Assembly (NCBI GenBank): GCA_022266195.1
Contig: WHVY01000001.1
Location: 15,190,001 to 15,254,000, forward strand
DNA length: 64,000 nt
Source of the DNA: Tetranychus cinnabarinus
Taxonomy: Eukaryota > Arthropoda > Arachnida > Trombidiformes > Tetranychidae
Reading direction: 5' to 3'
A model generated the notes under the pieces. The model made no database searches. It worked only from the letters and a program-made list of their open reading frames with translations, and had not been told where the DNA came from. Each line of letters starts with the position of its first letter. Position 1 is the stretch's first letter. This document shows positions 13,030 through 24,185 of this stretch, piece after piece. The position numbers and the translations under genes were made by a program.

Positions 13030-13640
13030 TGGCATAATATAATACTGATGAATATCAGAAAGATTTGCATCAGAATTTCGTACACAATCAAATACTTTTA
13101 GCTCATAACGAGAATGAAGCAAAAGAGTTGCAATTTACCTCAAAGAAGCATTTTAAGCATTAAATTGAATACAAAAGCAAACTATTGCATTAGAAACTCA
13201 ATTTTCATGGGACATCTTTGGGCAACTGGTAATTTTTGCTCTCATCATAGCATACAAATTGCAATATATGCGGTTTGATGAAGGAATTGCGTTGATATCT
13301 TTTGTTCTTATTGAGTTATCGAGGTTCAAAGTTTCGATGTTATTACCCGAAATCGAAGGAACCAGTGATAAATTTTGAAGATTTTGCAGTTTGTTAGGTT
13401 TAGGGGACCTTTCGGTTGAAGGTGCACAAGTTTCAACCTTCTAACTACTCTTATCGCTGGAAATGAGAGCCTTTACCTAAAATCGAAGTTAGCCGTTTGT
13501 ACAAAATATGAAACTTTATTTTCCAAAGTAAATCCATTTTCTGGTTTGGCATGAAAATTTACATCAAAGGTATGAATTTGCTGGAAATATCTCCGTCCAT
13601 AACTGTACAAACAGTCATCGAAGTTTTAACTTTTGAAATA
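13030..13640 (+). repeat. Fold-back repeat cluster, copy C
   Basis: A direct relative of copy B and an inverted relative of copy A. It encodes a fragment with IELSRFKVSM and EIEGTSDKF followed by a stop, parallel to the frame in copy A. Confidence 0.7.
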
Positions 13641-13702
13641 TATTGAAAACAATTTTTTCATTTCGCAAATGGTTTAATCAAATGTTTCCTCTATTTATGC
13701 AT

Positions 13703-13834
13703 GTATTAGAGCATTCAAAAACCAAAACTCACTGTGTTTGCCTTCATCATAAATTAAACTGATTGCATGTGTTATCATTTGTCGAAATATTTCAGACCTA
13801 TATTAGGTTAGACGGTTTTTGAATACTCTAATAC
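13703..13834. mobile_element. Small terminal-inverted-repeat element (MITE-like), 132 bp
   Basis: The sequence gtattagagcattcaaaaac at 13703-13722 is repeated in inverted orientation, with one mismatch, ending at 13834. The interior is non-coding. The size and the ends fit a MITE, but no clear target-site duplication is visible. Confidence 0.55.
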
Positions 13835-14048
13835 GTAGCAGCAACAATCTTTTTCACGTTTATTTTTTGTACCGTGGTTAAATCCATGATCCTCCCAAAA
13901 ACGTTGAGATCAGTGAGAATCTTCGAAAGCTCTTTGATAATCAATTTATTTCTAGCTTCTCTCAAATTTCTCTTTTTCTGAGTTTCTCCACATTTTGCTG
14001 GCATACGCTCTTATTGATCGCTGTATTATTAACAGCACCACAATATTA

Positions 14049-14637
14049 CAAGCTGAATTACGATTCAAGATCATACAGATAAAGAAGGCTAGTCAAGTTT
14101 TTTCAGACTCAGAAAGAAATAAACTATAAATCGAAAGCTTATGAGTAGAGCATTCCTTCAAAATCAGATCGAAATTCGTATTGCTTGAAGATTTATCCAG
14201 AAAATCTCTTGATCCATGACGACCACAGAATAAATTACCGATACAAACATACTTAAAGCATCGAACACGACATTCCAAACAATCTTAGGTCGATTGAGCT
14301 TACATTGCATTCCCAGCAGTTAACTCGATGAAAAATTGACAAGAACTTAATTATTAATTTGTTATAAAGTGTGCTTTACGATTTAATGTGTTAGTCATTT
14401 CTGGGGATTTTCAGTAAAATGGCATTAATTTTAACTGTATCTTTCTTGTTAAAAATAACATTATTCAGAAGCCAAAAGAAGGGTTATTTGATGAAACTGG
14501 GCAAAGCTAAGCCAAGAGTCAATGAAATGGTTGCCATCGATGATACGAAACTGGGTGAAACCATGCAAAGGCCAGCAAATGTAAATCCAACATCATTCCG
14601 ATTGGTTCGCAATAGAAATAAATTGATCTACAGAACA
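14049..14637. repeat. Near-identical 589-bp block, copy 2 (receptor 2 last exon and 3' flank)
   Basis: This is the partner of 9745-10333 at a constant offset of 4304 bp with no indels visible. Differences inside the coding exon are synonymous, so the encoded 47 residues are identical to those of receptor 1. Confidence 0.9.
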
Positions 14638-15666
14638 AAAATTATTATATTAGTACATGATATTTCAGTGAACTTTGAATCATTAAATAAAATGTTAGAG
14701 GTTTACCTCATTCATCGTGACAATTGAATGGGATGAATCGAGGCTAAATGAAAGTTGATAGACTTTATCAAAAATACGAGTTGAACTTTGATTTACACAG
14801 ACTAAATGATACGTTATTAAAACAAGGTAAGACGATTCACCAAAGAACCTAAAGATCATCCATAAAGTGTAATAAATTGAACAACGACTTCCATCGAAAA
14901 TTTCACCAACAATAAGAATACAATGACCAGTAAAGTACAAATAAAAGACGAAAATGGCAAAAGCTAAAAACTTGTCCATAATACGAACAGATTCAACTGT
15001 CTTACTGTAATACGAGCGAAGTGATTTGGCAATGCTATTCATATTATTTGGCAATGACTTGTTCAATAAAGAATCAAGTAAATTGTTCAAAGGCTTGAAA
15101 CTTGATTGTGAGTAGGTACAGCACTCAATAATGAATTGCATCGAGAAGACGTATCCAAAAAGAGCAAATGCCATTAAAATTAACTCGACGAAAAAGACTA
15201 TTGAAAAGTCAGTCGGTCTATCGGATAGATAATGGTTAACCGAAGTAGTTAGCATTTCGTAGATGGTTGCAAAAACTAGAAAAAATCGATTGATTTTGAT
15301 GCACCTTTTCTTAAATCCATTTGAAGCTAAACCAAAGTTGCTACGAACAATTGTCTGGTAAATGTCCAAATATTTTATGTACATTGAACGGTTAAATTTA
15401 AAGTGCAATATGATTAGGCCAAAACTGATTGAATGCAGTTGAGTGTAAATTAGTTCATACTTGACGACACCGCGACTATGTGGGGAATCTTGTTGGATTG
15501 TTGGGTCAAAAACTCGATATAATTTATACAGACCTTTGGCTGTTATGCCCAAAGAGGTTATCCAAAATATTACTTGGCTTGTTACATTTTCACGTACAAA
15601 GGCACGGCCAAATATACTGATGGGTTCATGTTGACCATTTTGACGATTTGATTCAATATCGACCAT
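14484..15666 (-). CDS. Gustatory-receptor-like 7TM protein, 2 exons (receptor 2)
   Basis: Exon 1 (15666-14707) ends at MNE|GTAAAC and exon 2 (14627-14484) encodes the same 47-residue terminal segment as receptor 1; the total is 367 residues. I chose the Met at 15666 rather than the in-frame one at 15684 because MVDIESNRQNGQHEPISI aligns with the start of receptor 1. Multiple hydrophobic helices and the short terminal exon give the gustatory-receptor layout. Exon 1 is clearly diverged from its paralogue in sequence but similar in length and in motifs such as QFIIECC, whereas exon 2 and the 3' flank are nearly identical. No frame breaks are seen. Confidence 0.78.
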
Positions 15667-16436
15667 TGTAAATGACAATTTCAACTATTTCTTCTGGTCA
15701 AGTCGAGTCATCTTTTTAATTTTGTTCATCTCATTGTTACTGTTGGTGACAAACTTGATGTTTACTGTTATTCCGTCCATAAGTGAAGATGTAATCAATC
15801 AATGTTGAGTAAATTGAAATAATTTTAACCAAATTATTGATTCGGTGATACTTCAATGATTGATTCAACAAATTGGTTATTGATTATCAATCTTTCAAAC
15901 TGACTTAAACAATCAGTCATTGATGTCAATGTAAATAATTCAAAGTCAAGGTTAGTTCATACTGAGAAATGAATAACATTTTATTTCATTTTAATAATTT
16001 GATCAAATCTATTCAGAGAATTTCAACGAATTTTGGGCTGAAATTAGAGAAAGCATTCGATTCTTAGCTATCTGATTAAATCCAATTGAACCCCTGCTAA
16101 TTTAACCAAAATCAACCTTAAAACCAAAGAAATGACTTGAAATGACATTCTATGGATGTGCCTTACAAAGATTTCTGGTTGTCGGTAAGATTCTGGTAAA
16201 AAGCCTGATTCATCATTATATATGTAATATATTGAATTAAATCATTTTATCAACTGTTGGAGTGATTAACAGCATTGAACATCATTAAGCTCTAACTAAC
16301 TTGAATGAATATATGAACTTAGTACCAAGCAGACAAGTTTTTTATGAAATCAGATACGAGGTTTCATTGCTTCTATCACATATTTTGATATTGATTGTGA
16401 TAAATCAGCTAATTAAATCTTTCTTGATCTTTATCA
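15667..16436. other. Divergent intergenic region between receptor 2 and the secreted-protein gene
   Basis: AT-rich DNA without supported coding content. It must hold the promoter of receptor 2 (minus) and of the secreted-protein gene (plus). Confidence 0.4.
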
Positions 16437-16441
16437 AATAA

Positions 16442-16449
16442 TATAAAAG
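16442..16449 (+). promoter_or_regulatory. TATA box with initiator for the secreted-protein gene
   Basis: TATAAAAG at 16442-16449 is followed about 35 bp later by an arthropod-type initiator TTCAGTT (16474-16480). The start codon is about 60 bp further downstream at 16537. The spacing is slightly long but plausible. Confidence 0.55.
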
Positions 16450-16536
16450 TATGCGAAACTCGAATTGTTTCCATTCAGTTCTGTATGTTTATTGAAAATT
16501 GTGTGATTGCCATAATAGAACTAAAATAAAAGTAAA

Positions 16537-17695
16537 ATGAAATTCTTGATCGTTTTAAGTGCCATCTTTTGTCTCTCAGCCATCAGTGCTACTCCAACCG
16601 AAGGTAAGACTTTTGCTAACCTAATCTTAGCCTAGTCTTGTTAATGTCGTACCGTTTTTACAGGACCAACTCCACTTGCTAAAGCCGCTGTCGAATTTAA
16701 TCGAAGATTCGTTAATGAATGGGAACAAATGATTCCTGGTTAGTTAATAATTAAATGCTTTCTTAATAACATTTAAAAACTTTGAATTCTCAATTTATTC
16801 TCAGGTTGGAATTCAAAAGCTTCACTTCAATCAAATCTTATGGCTCTTCTCTCAAGACCTTTTGACAACGATATGGTTCCTGGTGAGTTTATCAACTTTT
16901 GTGTCCGATCTAAAAAACTTACCTTTATGTTTGAATTATTATACATGAATTGTTGTATCAGCATGGAATCCCGATATTAGTGCCAAGGAAAATTTCGAAA
17001 AGTATATTGTTCTTCTTGACGTCGAAGGTAAATATTTTCATTTGATCTGATTTGATTTGATTTGATTACAACAACATTGTCTAATTACATCTTTAGGTTT
17101 AGCTAGAAACAAATCTGTTGTTGATAATATGGCACTGATTGTTCAAAAATACTTCAATAAATTGCCGATTCCAAGTAAGTATTCATAAGTACAAATAATG
17201 TCAGTTGAACCTCATTTTAATTTTATGTTTCATTATTCATCTACAAATGATCAGTGTTTTTCCCAAAAAATGAAATCGAAGAAAAGATTGTCGATGAAAT
17301 GACTAAGTTTGTCACAGAACATTTTGATCGTAAGTAAATAGTTTTAAGAAAATTTATACAATTTCTTTATTTATAATATTATAATTTCTTATATTTTTGA
17401 CTCTCTGTTTCCATTAGATAACATTAAAACTGAGACTCTCGATCAAGCTGTTAATGCTTGGCTCGATAGTCTTGATATTAAAAGTAAGTACAAGTGTATT
17501 GTAATAGTGTGTTATATTTTACTGATCAATTGAACTTTTTTCATGTTTTCAGTTTCGGATCCTAAAGACTTTATCAAAAGCACTTTAGAGACAATTTTTG
17601 CCCAAATCTCCTTTCCTGGTTTCAGTTCTGATAAAACTTTGCAAGATAATGTGGTTGGACTAACTGAATTTATTTTTCAAAAAATTGACTTTTGA
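16537..17695 (+). CDS. Small secreted helical protein of unknown family, 8 exons
   Basis: Exons 16537-16603, 16664-16738, 16805-16882, 16962-17027, 17097-17174, 17255-17329, 17418-17483 and 17553-17695 join in one frame to give 215 residues. A clear signal peptide (MKFLIVLSAIFCLSAISA) is followed by helix-like segments. All seven introns are phase 1, and the six internal exons are all 66-78 nt long, so each encodes a 22-26-residue module, several starting with P or W after the junction (GW, AW). This suggests growth by exon duplication. No cysteine-rich or enzyme motif is seen. It could be a salivary or haemolymph protein; I do not recognise the family. A TATA box lies upstream and AATAAA at 17736. 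Confidence 0.85.
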
Positions 17696-17735
17696 ACTTC
17701 CATGCCTGCATAAAATATTATCAAAATGATGATTC

Positions 17736-17741
17736 AATAAA
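17736..17741 (+). terminator. Polyadenylation signal AATAAA
   Basis: It lies 41 bp after the stop codon of the secreted-protein gene. Confidence 0.65.
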
Positions 17742-18001
17742 CCTTATAATTTAAGCATAAAATAAGCTAAACTCATTTCTTTATTAATACAATTTACAAT
17801 TCTATATGAGCATACAAAACTGAATGAAAACAACTCGATTTTGTCCCGCTTATAAGCAAAGTATCAATCTTGTATCATGGAAAGCGATTAAGCGCAACTC
17901 TTTTATTTAAAATCTCTTTCAGTAAATAAGTGTTTTTCATGGCGTAAAACAGCACCACTATTGTAATCCCGTTTTGCAAAAAACAGATCCAATTAGAGCA
18001 A

Positions 18002-18741
18002 TTATCCAAGCTTTGGAAACGTGCCCAATCCAATAATAATGTTTTGAGACATATAAGGCCATTCTCTGTAGCAAAACTGAACTCTTTCCGTTTCAGTCTT
18101 TCCCAAATCATCAATGTTCAATATCATTGCCGACTTGCTTTCTTGGAATGGTTTTCATTTAGTTTCACCGACCATTGGAGGCTCACTGTAAATAAATAAT
18201 GAATCAGTCATTAGATGGATCACTCAATGAAATGAATAAACTTACCCATTTTCAGCAAAATGAGTCCAAATTTTCATCATTTCACGAGTCAATGAGACAT
18301 CTCTCTGTGAACAAGCAGGATTTAGCAGATTTATTCCGAAAACGTAAGGAACATCAGCTCCATGATAAATTCCTATCCATTCAGGCATAATGTCGATTGG
18401 CTTTTGAGTGTGATAATAAGCATAGACTTTACCGCCCTGTTTACCCAAACTAGAAGCGTATTGAAGTCCAAACTCATAAGTCGGACAAATGAATGTAACA
18501 TCACTGTAAGCTCTTTCAAGTTGTAACCTGAAATCAGAATTGTTAGTTTCAGGACCAAAGTAGAGTTCACGGTAATAGTCGACTGAATCAGAAGCAAAAA
18601 TGCGCTTCAAGTATGTTGTAGCTTGTTGATAAGATATTGGCTCAGGGGCTTTTAGATAATCAAAGGCTATGGGATCGACAGTTGTCATGAACAGCGAACC
18701 GTCATTCCTTTCAACTCTCTCAATCAATTTCTTTCGGTCCT
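18002..18741 (-). pseudogene. Carboxyl/cholinesterase, 3' remnant (broken)
   Basis: An exon from 18741 to 18243 has an acceptor TAG and a donor GTAAG. It encodes the C-terminal part of an esterase, with the catalytic-His region in the form YHGADVPYVFG and then WTHFAENG, the place of the usual W.NFA..G motif. The next exon (from about 18189) continues GEPPMVGETK and then hits TGA at 18157-18155. The same frame goes on beyond the stop with esterase-like tail residues including SAMILNID and REWPY, so a Trp codon probably became a stop. No upstream exons for the catalytic Ser (GESAG) or the oxyanion hole exist in the 5 kb upstream. Truncation plus nonsense indicates a pseudogene. Confidence 0.75.
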
Positions 18742-18744
18742 CTA

Positions 18745-20465
18745 CAATAATAACCCAAAAAAATCGAAAATGATCGTTCCACTTGGGATACTTTCCTTGT
18801 TAGATATCTATCTCTTACGAATTCAGTTTTCTGGTTGTAACTTGTTATTGTTTTGTTTTTTCTGGTCAAATTGAACAATCTAACAACCGTCAATAGTTTG
18901 CAATACTGCCTCTGCATTTCCCCCTTGTCTCTATTTTCACGAATTTCTCAGAAACCTAGACTCGGAGAAAGTTCTGACTATTTTTTGTGGATGTAGTTTA
19001 ATCATGACTTTCATGTAACGGCTAAATTTTCTTTAGAACCCGCTCAGTTTGGCCACAATTTACTGTTTTTTACTTTATATGCATATGCATGGTTGTATGG
19101 ATGCTAATTTGCCTCATTCAACTGAAACCTAATCACCATTAAATAGACAAATTATTAAGCCTTAAAGCTGACAAGAGTTTCAATTTAAAGTATCAATTTA
19201 ACATGATGATGATGGATAATGCAAATTGTTTAACCGGCGTTTAACTGTATATTTACAGCAACAGTTTCTTAATACTTTGATCATGAATCTAACTTTGATT
19301 AATCAAGTACAGGGTTAACCGGTGAAGGCAAGAAAAATCAACTTTAAAATTACAATCAAAATGATCATAAAATAAAGTTGATCATTATAATTATGATTGG
19401 GCTGCGAAAATGTTTTCATTCAATTTTGGGTAAAATGAAAAGGTTGAAGTTGAGTTAGCCAAAAAAAGTGATACAAGATTCAACCTTTTGCCATTTGAAG
19501 TGAATTAAAATTAACCTTAAGCTTGATTAAATGATGATACAATTTTACCTTAAAAGTGTTGCATATATTTAATAATGATTATTAAAAGTTTAAGAGGATT
19601 GAATGAAAATTTAAATATAAAGATGAACTTGATTTGAAGGGTTTGCAATTTGTTAACAAATTTCATCTTCTTTTCAGCCAATCTGGTAACATTTTCAACT
19701 CGAATGGACAGTTGATTGATTCAAATATAATTGACGTTTTATGTGATAATCAAATTGACAATTATATGAATTTATGAAAGTATATCAAAAGGCAAACTCG
19801 CCTTATTGTCACCTTAAGCATTGATGTTCATTTTGATTTCAAAAATCTTTCCTCTCAAACTCGCTATTTTTCACTATTTATCAAATTATTGTTTTTATTA
19901 TTGCTGTTTAAATATCATTTTGTTGGATCATTGAACTCATTTGGCTTTAATTTTCAACCAATATTAAGTATTATTTTAATGGTTGATTATAATTGATAAA
20001 AAATGTGTCTGACTTACTTAATTGATCCAACCTGAGGCTGTTAATTTTTTGCAACTTGATGCTTCTTTTTGTATGATCATCATTTAGATATAATCATCTA
20101 ATGAGTAAGACAATGATCAATGTTTATACATTAATTGAGAACTTGAATTAAACCGCTTGATTAACTTACAATCTGCAACTTAATTATCATTCAATTCAAA
20201 AACTGCCCCAATTCAAGTGCTAATAATGAAAATAAAATTTTTGCTCAACTTTTTTTGGTTTTGTTAACTCTTATTTCCATCAATAGATGGCAGCTAACTA
20301 ACAACGTGTTCTTCACCGGTTTGATTAGATTTATTGTAACAAGTTTTGCATATTTGTACTTCGAGGAAGAACTAAATTTAACGGTGTCAAAGTAAACCGA
20401 TGGGTTAGATTCGTACACATAGCCATTTTCCATGATATTTTCAAAACAATAGATGATGTGGGATG
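18745..20465. other. Intergenic, repeat copy R1-3 and AT-rich DNA
   Basis: Apart from the R1 copy at 18920-19065 I see no gene. The small frame at 18720-18917 is intron read-through of the esterase remnant. Confidence 0.45.
18920..19065 (+). repeat. Dispersed repeat family R1, copy 3
   Basis: It shares ttcccccttgtctctatttt, aatttctcag, ttctgactatttt and agaacccgctcagttt with the other copies. It lies just upstream, in gene orientation, of the broken esterase exon at 18741, close to where the 5' part of that gene is missing. Confidence 0.6.
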
Positions 20466-20800
20466 TACCGGGCGTTTTTTTCATTTTACGTCTTCATGCA
20501 GGCATAACTCATGAACCGTTAGTGCTACAGACCTCAGACTTGAACCATGAGATTATGCAGATTACACGACCATAAGTTTGAACGCTAAAGGTTATTCAAG
20601 GTCTATTCTTTATTTGACCTCTAATTGACATTGAAAGGTCATTTTTTGAAATCGCGAAATTTTCTAGCTTGATTATGTTAGTTACAAGTTCATAACTTTT
20701 ACCATCTGTAAGATAAATGAATTTTTCCGAAACGCGATTGAGTAACTTGATGGTATAGATCGCTCATATCATTTAGCCAGTATGCATTTCGAGAGTTTCT
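20466..20800 (+). repeat. Repeat family R2, copy 1
   Basis: It begins taccgggcgttttttt and runs through ggcataactca, ggttattcaaggtc, tctttatttgacc and gataaatgaatttttcc, all found in the same order at 21500-21760. The copies are diverged. No coding content is seen. Confidence 0.65.
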
Positions 20801-20950
20801 TCAATATTTAGACCATCAAATCTTTACAACACAAATTAAGCATTTCGAAAAAATTGGACGATGTCTTCGTGAAATGAAATACTCATGATTCTCTTGATTA
20901 AATGTTGCATAAGGTTCTACAGTTACATTATAAATCCAGATAGGACTTAC

Positions 20951-21144
20951 GTTAAAAACGAAACAGGCCAAGTGAAACAAAAGTAATTGTTCACGCTGGT
21001 GCTGCGCTAGAGACAACCCAAAAGGCAAATGCCGATTATCTCCTGTAGACTCCTGTAATTGTTGGTAAATCACTGCCTCATTTACCGGAAGCCTAATGAC
21101 CAGTACAAAAGTTAGGTTCTGGTAGCCGTTAACATATTTTATAT
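20951..21144 (-). other. Unrecognised exon-like open stretch
   Basis: The minus strand is open from about 21144 to a good donor (AAC|GTAAGT) at 20951. It encodes residues with normal globular composition, including QQLQESTGDNRHLPFGLSLA and LLLFHLACFVFN. I do not recognise it and could not find partner exons. It may be an exon of a gene I failed to assemble or a relic between repeats. Confidence 0.25.
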
Positions 21145-21348
21145 GATATTATTGGATAGATTATTTGACAAAAATAATGATTTACATCATTAAAAATAGT
21201 GATGTTGATGATTACACTATTAAACTGGCAAACTGAGAACCATCCTGAAGTTGAATTCAACTCTGAAGCTATGTTAGAAAATGAATAAATACTGAAAAAT
21301 CAGACGAGAAAGAGGAGAGGCGAGATGAAAAAAGTTGGGAAAGGAAAT

Positions 21349-21977
21349 CATCATCAACCAGTTTCCAGTAGATACGTGGTTTTGACAGTCGTATAAACAC
21401 GCTATTAAAATTGACTCAATGTATAGATATTACGATGGACTTAATGTTTTCTTGTCCCTTTCATTTTACCTCTTCACTCAGCCACCCACAATTGAATAAT
21501 ACCGGGCGTTTTTTTTTCATTTTACGCCTCCATGCCGGCATAACTCACGAGTAATTAGTTCTACAGTACTCAGACTTGAACCATAAGCTTGTGCGGATTT
21601 AATAATCATAAGTGCGTAAGCTCAAGGTTATTCAAGGTCAATTCTTTATTTGACCTTCAATTGACATAGGAAGTCAATTTTCTGGTATATTAAAGTTTTT
21701 CTGACCAGATAGTGTTGATCACATGTTAATAACTCATAACATTGGAAAGATAAATGAATTTTTCCTAATTAACAGAATTTTATGGAATCACTCATATGCT
21801 TCAGCAAGTATGAGTAATGAACATGTGACTAACACTATCGGGTCAGAAAAACTTTGAGATTTCAGAAAATGACCTTTCTATGTCAATTAGAGGTCGAATA
21901 AAGAATTGACCTTGAATAACCTTCAGCGTTTTTTTGACTATCAAAACCACGTATCTACTGGAAAACGGATGATGATG
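21349..21977. mobile_element. Fold-back element containing repeat R2, copy 2
   Basis: Inverted ends of about 42 bp lie at 21349-21390 and 21936-21977 and share ccagtagatacgtggttttg with few mismatches. Inside, the R2 repeat starts at 21500, and a second inverted pair (cacatgttaataac against aatgaacatgtgac, gaccagatagtgtt against aacactatcgggtc) folds the centre. This gives a hairpin-prone structure of about 630 bp without coding capacity, as expected of a non-autonomous fold-back transposon. Confidence 0.65.
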
Positions 21978-24185
21978 AAGAGGACCAGATAATTCGGTTT
22001 GTAACATTTTAAATTATTATTCACTTAAAAAACTTATCATTTATTGTAGTGATTGTGATTTATCAACACAAACTGAGCCCTGATCATGTCTGATCGTAAA
22101 TTTCTTTCACTGAATCAAATCCAATCCAAATTTAAAAATGTTGACTCAAATTATTGATGGCAAACTATTTTGGAATGAGAAAAACTAAAAAGTTTGTGCT
22201 GAGATTTGAACCTTGCTTGGCTGTGCAGGTACAAAACTGATCTACTTATCCTTCTAATGCAACAATAAACCATCAACCTGAATATTTAAAAAGTTTTTTA
22301 CCTCAAGTCAATAGTAAGAGATACGGATTCTGCATTTTTTCCCTCAGCCTGTTTGGAAGCTAATTTCTCAGTAAACACTATTCCGAAAAGGCTCTGACTA
22401 TTTATGAAGTTAAATCATGGTTTCAGGCTGCTTAAAATTACCTTTAGAATCCTTTTAGTTTGGCCACAATCTTTACGCAGAAATTTCATGTTTTGACTTA
22501 TATATTGTGTAGATTTATTTTGATTATTTGTTTATTATGGTTCAAATTACTTTTAATAATCCGTGTACCTGGCAATTTCATCAAATAGTTTGATTTGTAC
22601 CCATTTGTGTCGAAAAAAATCAAGGTGAGTCTGTGGCTATTAGTAGCAAAATTGCCTTTCTCTTTGAGAAAATGGGTGCTAAAAAGCAAAATCACGAATT
22701 TGCGTTCAAAATTCACCTTATGAGAGGTTCATCATAACTCTAACTCATAGAATACCTTAATGAGAGAATCTAACGAATTCCTTCCAAGAACTAACTTAAA
22801 AAATAATCCTTTTCTCAATCACCTGTTTTTTGCCAACAAAATTAAATCAAATTCAATTTAACTGAAATAAATTTTTGTTTCCCGATCAACCTGAATTATT
22901 AATAAATACACGCAAACCAAGACTTACAAGACTTCATACTAACTCGAACTTGAATGAAGCTGAAATTTTTTGAATTTAACTGAACACTTTACAAGCCGGG
23001 CATAATTGTTCATTTATAAAAGATACTCCAAATGAAACTACCAAATATATTAGCTTCTTAGATATTTCCTAATTTAATCATTGTAATTTTGTATTGTAAT
23101 TTAGACTCTTCAACACTTTTATATTTCCCCTTACAGTAGCATAAGCCGTCTAGTGGTCCAGCCGAGTGCATTCGCCCGTTACTTTTCACTTAACGAGAGT
23201 AGCCGTCTGTATACCTTATTCCTGTGATTGAGTGAAAATGCCATAAAAACTGAAGAGGAAATTAAGAAAATTCTCACTTTCTCATTCCCATTTTATCTTC
23301 TATCTGACAATTCATTAGTAAGTTGTTTATTATAGATGGAGCTATCATCAAATATATCATCAATTCAATATTCAGTTTCGCCGAAAATGAAAGTTTATTA
23401 TCAATGGATATTTAATCAATAAACAAGATCCAACGTCGGTATAAATGCACGAATAAAATGTGAATAAAATTCAAAGTTGAACATTAAACTGAACTAAGTT
23501 TTCAGGGGAAAAGAGAAGAAATAAAATGTTGGAAAACATGGAAATCGTTGATTGAGGGAGCAATTTTTAAGGTAAGGATTTTATCCAATGTTGATGTTGC
23601 ATGATGATAACTTGAACCAACTTTTCATGAGTGAAGATATAAAAAAACCTGCAACTCAGTTCGCATGTGTCAATGAGTCACATGATTCACTTCTTCTATT
23701 TCCGCCATTTTCCATCATTAATCGTGTTATCCATCAACTGTTATCAATCTTTCCCTGTAACTCCCAGGATACAAATAATAATAGTGATAATATAATAAGT
23801 AAATTAATATAAATTTGCCGTTTTTCTTCTTCTTCTCATCTTACTCTACATTTTATTTCCTTTACTACAGTTTAACATATCAGTGTTTTCACATTTTTTC
23901 ACATTGGCCATTATGTTTGTTGCATTTACACTGGTTACAGGGAATGAAAAAGGATACCAAAAATGGTTAAACTACCGGTTCCAAGTTGACCATGATTGTT
24001 AACTAATTATCAATGTTTGTTTTCGCCTTGATATGGATTAGATGAAAAGTGTTGAAACAAATGTCCAAATCAATGGTTCGTTGAAATATATATATTTTGG
24101 TTAATCTTGTAAAAAATTTAATCTCAATTGAATATCAAGTAAGAAAAGGATAACATTTGCGTGAAGCAAGGAAAGGAACATCAAA
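21978..24185. other. Upstream flank of dystrophin, nothing coding recognised
   Basis: It contains R1 copy 4 and otherwise AT-rich DNA. Small frames at 22498-22716 and 23588-23812 lack domains. It probably includes the promoter of the short dystrophin transcript, but no element can be assigned. Confidence 0.45.
22315..22480 (+). repeat. Dispersed repeat family R1, copy 4
   Basis: It carries the family blocks tacggattctgcattttttc, aatttctcag, ctctgactattt, tttcaggctg and agtttggccacaatctt in the same order as copies 1 and 3. Confidence 0.6.

Noticed and set aside
22498..22716. 72-codon minus-strand frame
   Set aside because: Composition is unremarkable, there is no splice or domain support, and it adjoins an R1 repeat.
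23130..23215. A tRNA-like A-box (tctagtggtccagccgag)
   Set aside because: No matching B-box, acceptor stem or T-arm follows, so neither a tRNA nor a tRNA-derived SINE is supported.
23588..23812. 74-codon plus-strand frame upstream of dystrophin
   Set aside because: There is no recognisable domain, and I found no in-frame splice to the dystrophin exon at 24404 that is better than the one at 24195.
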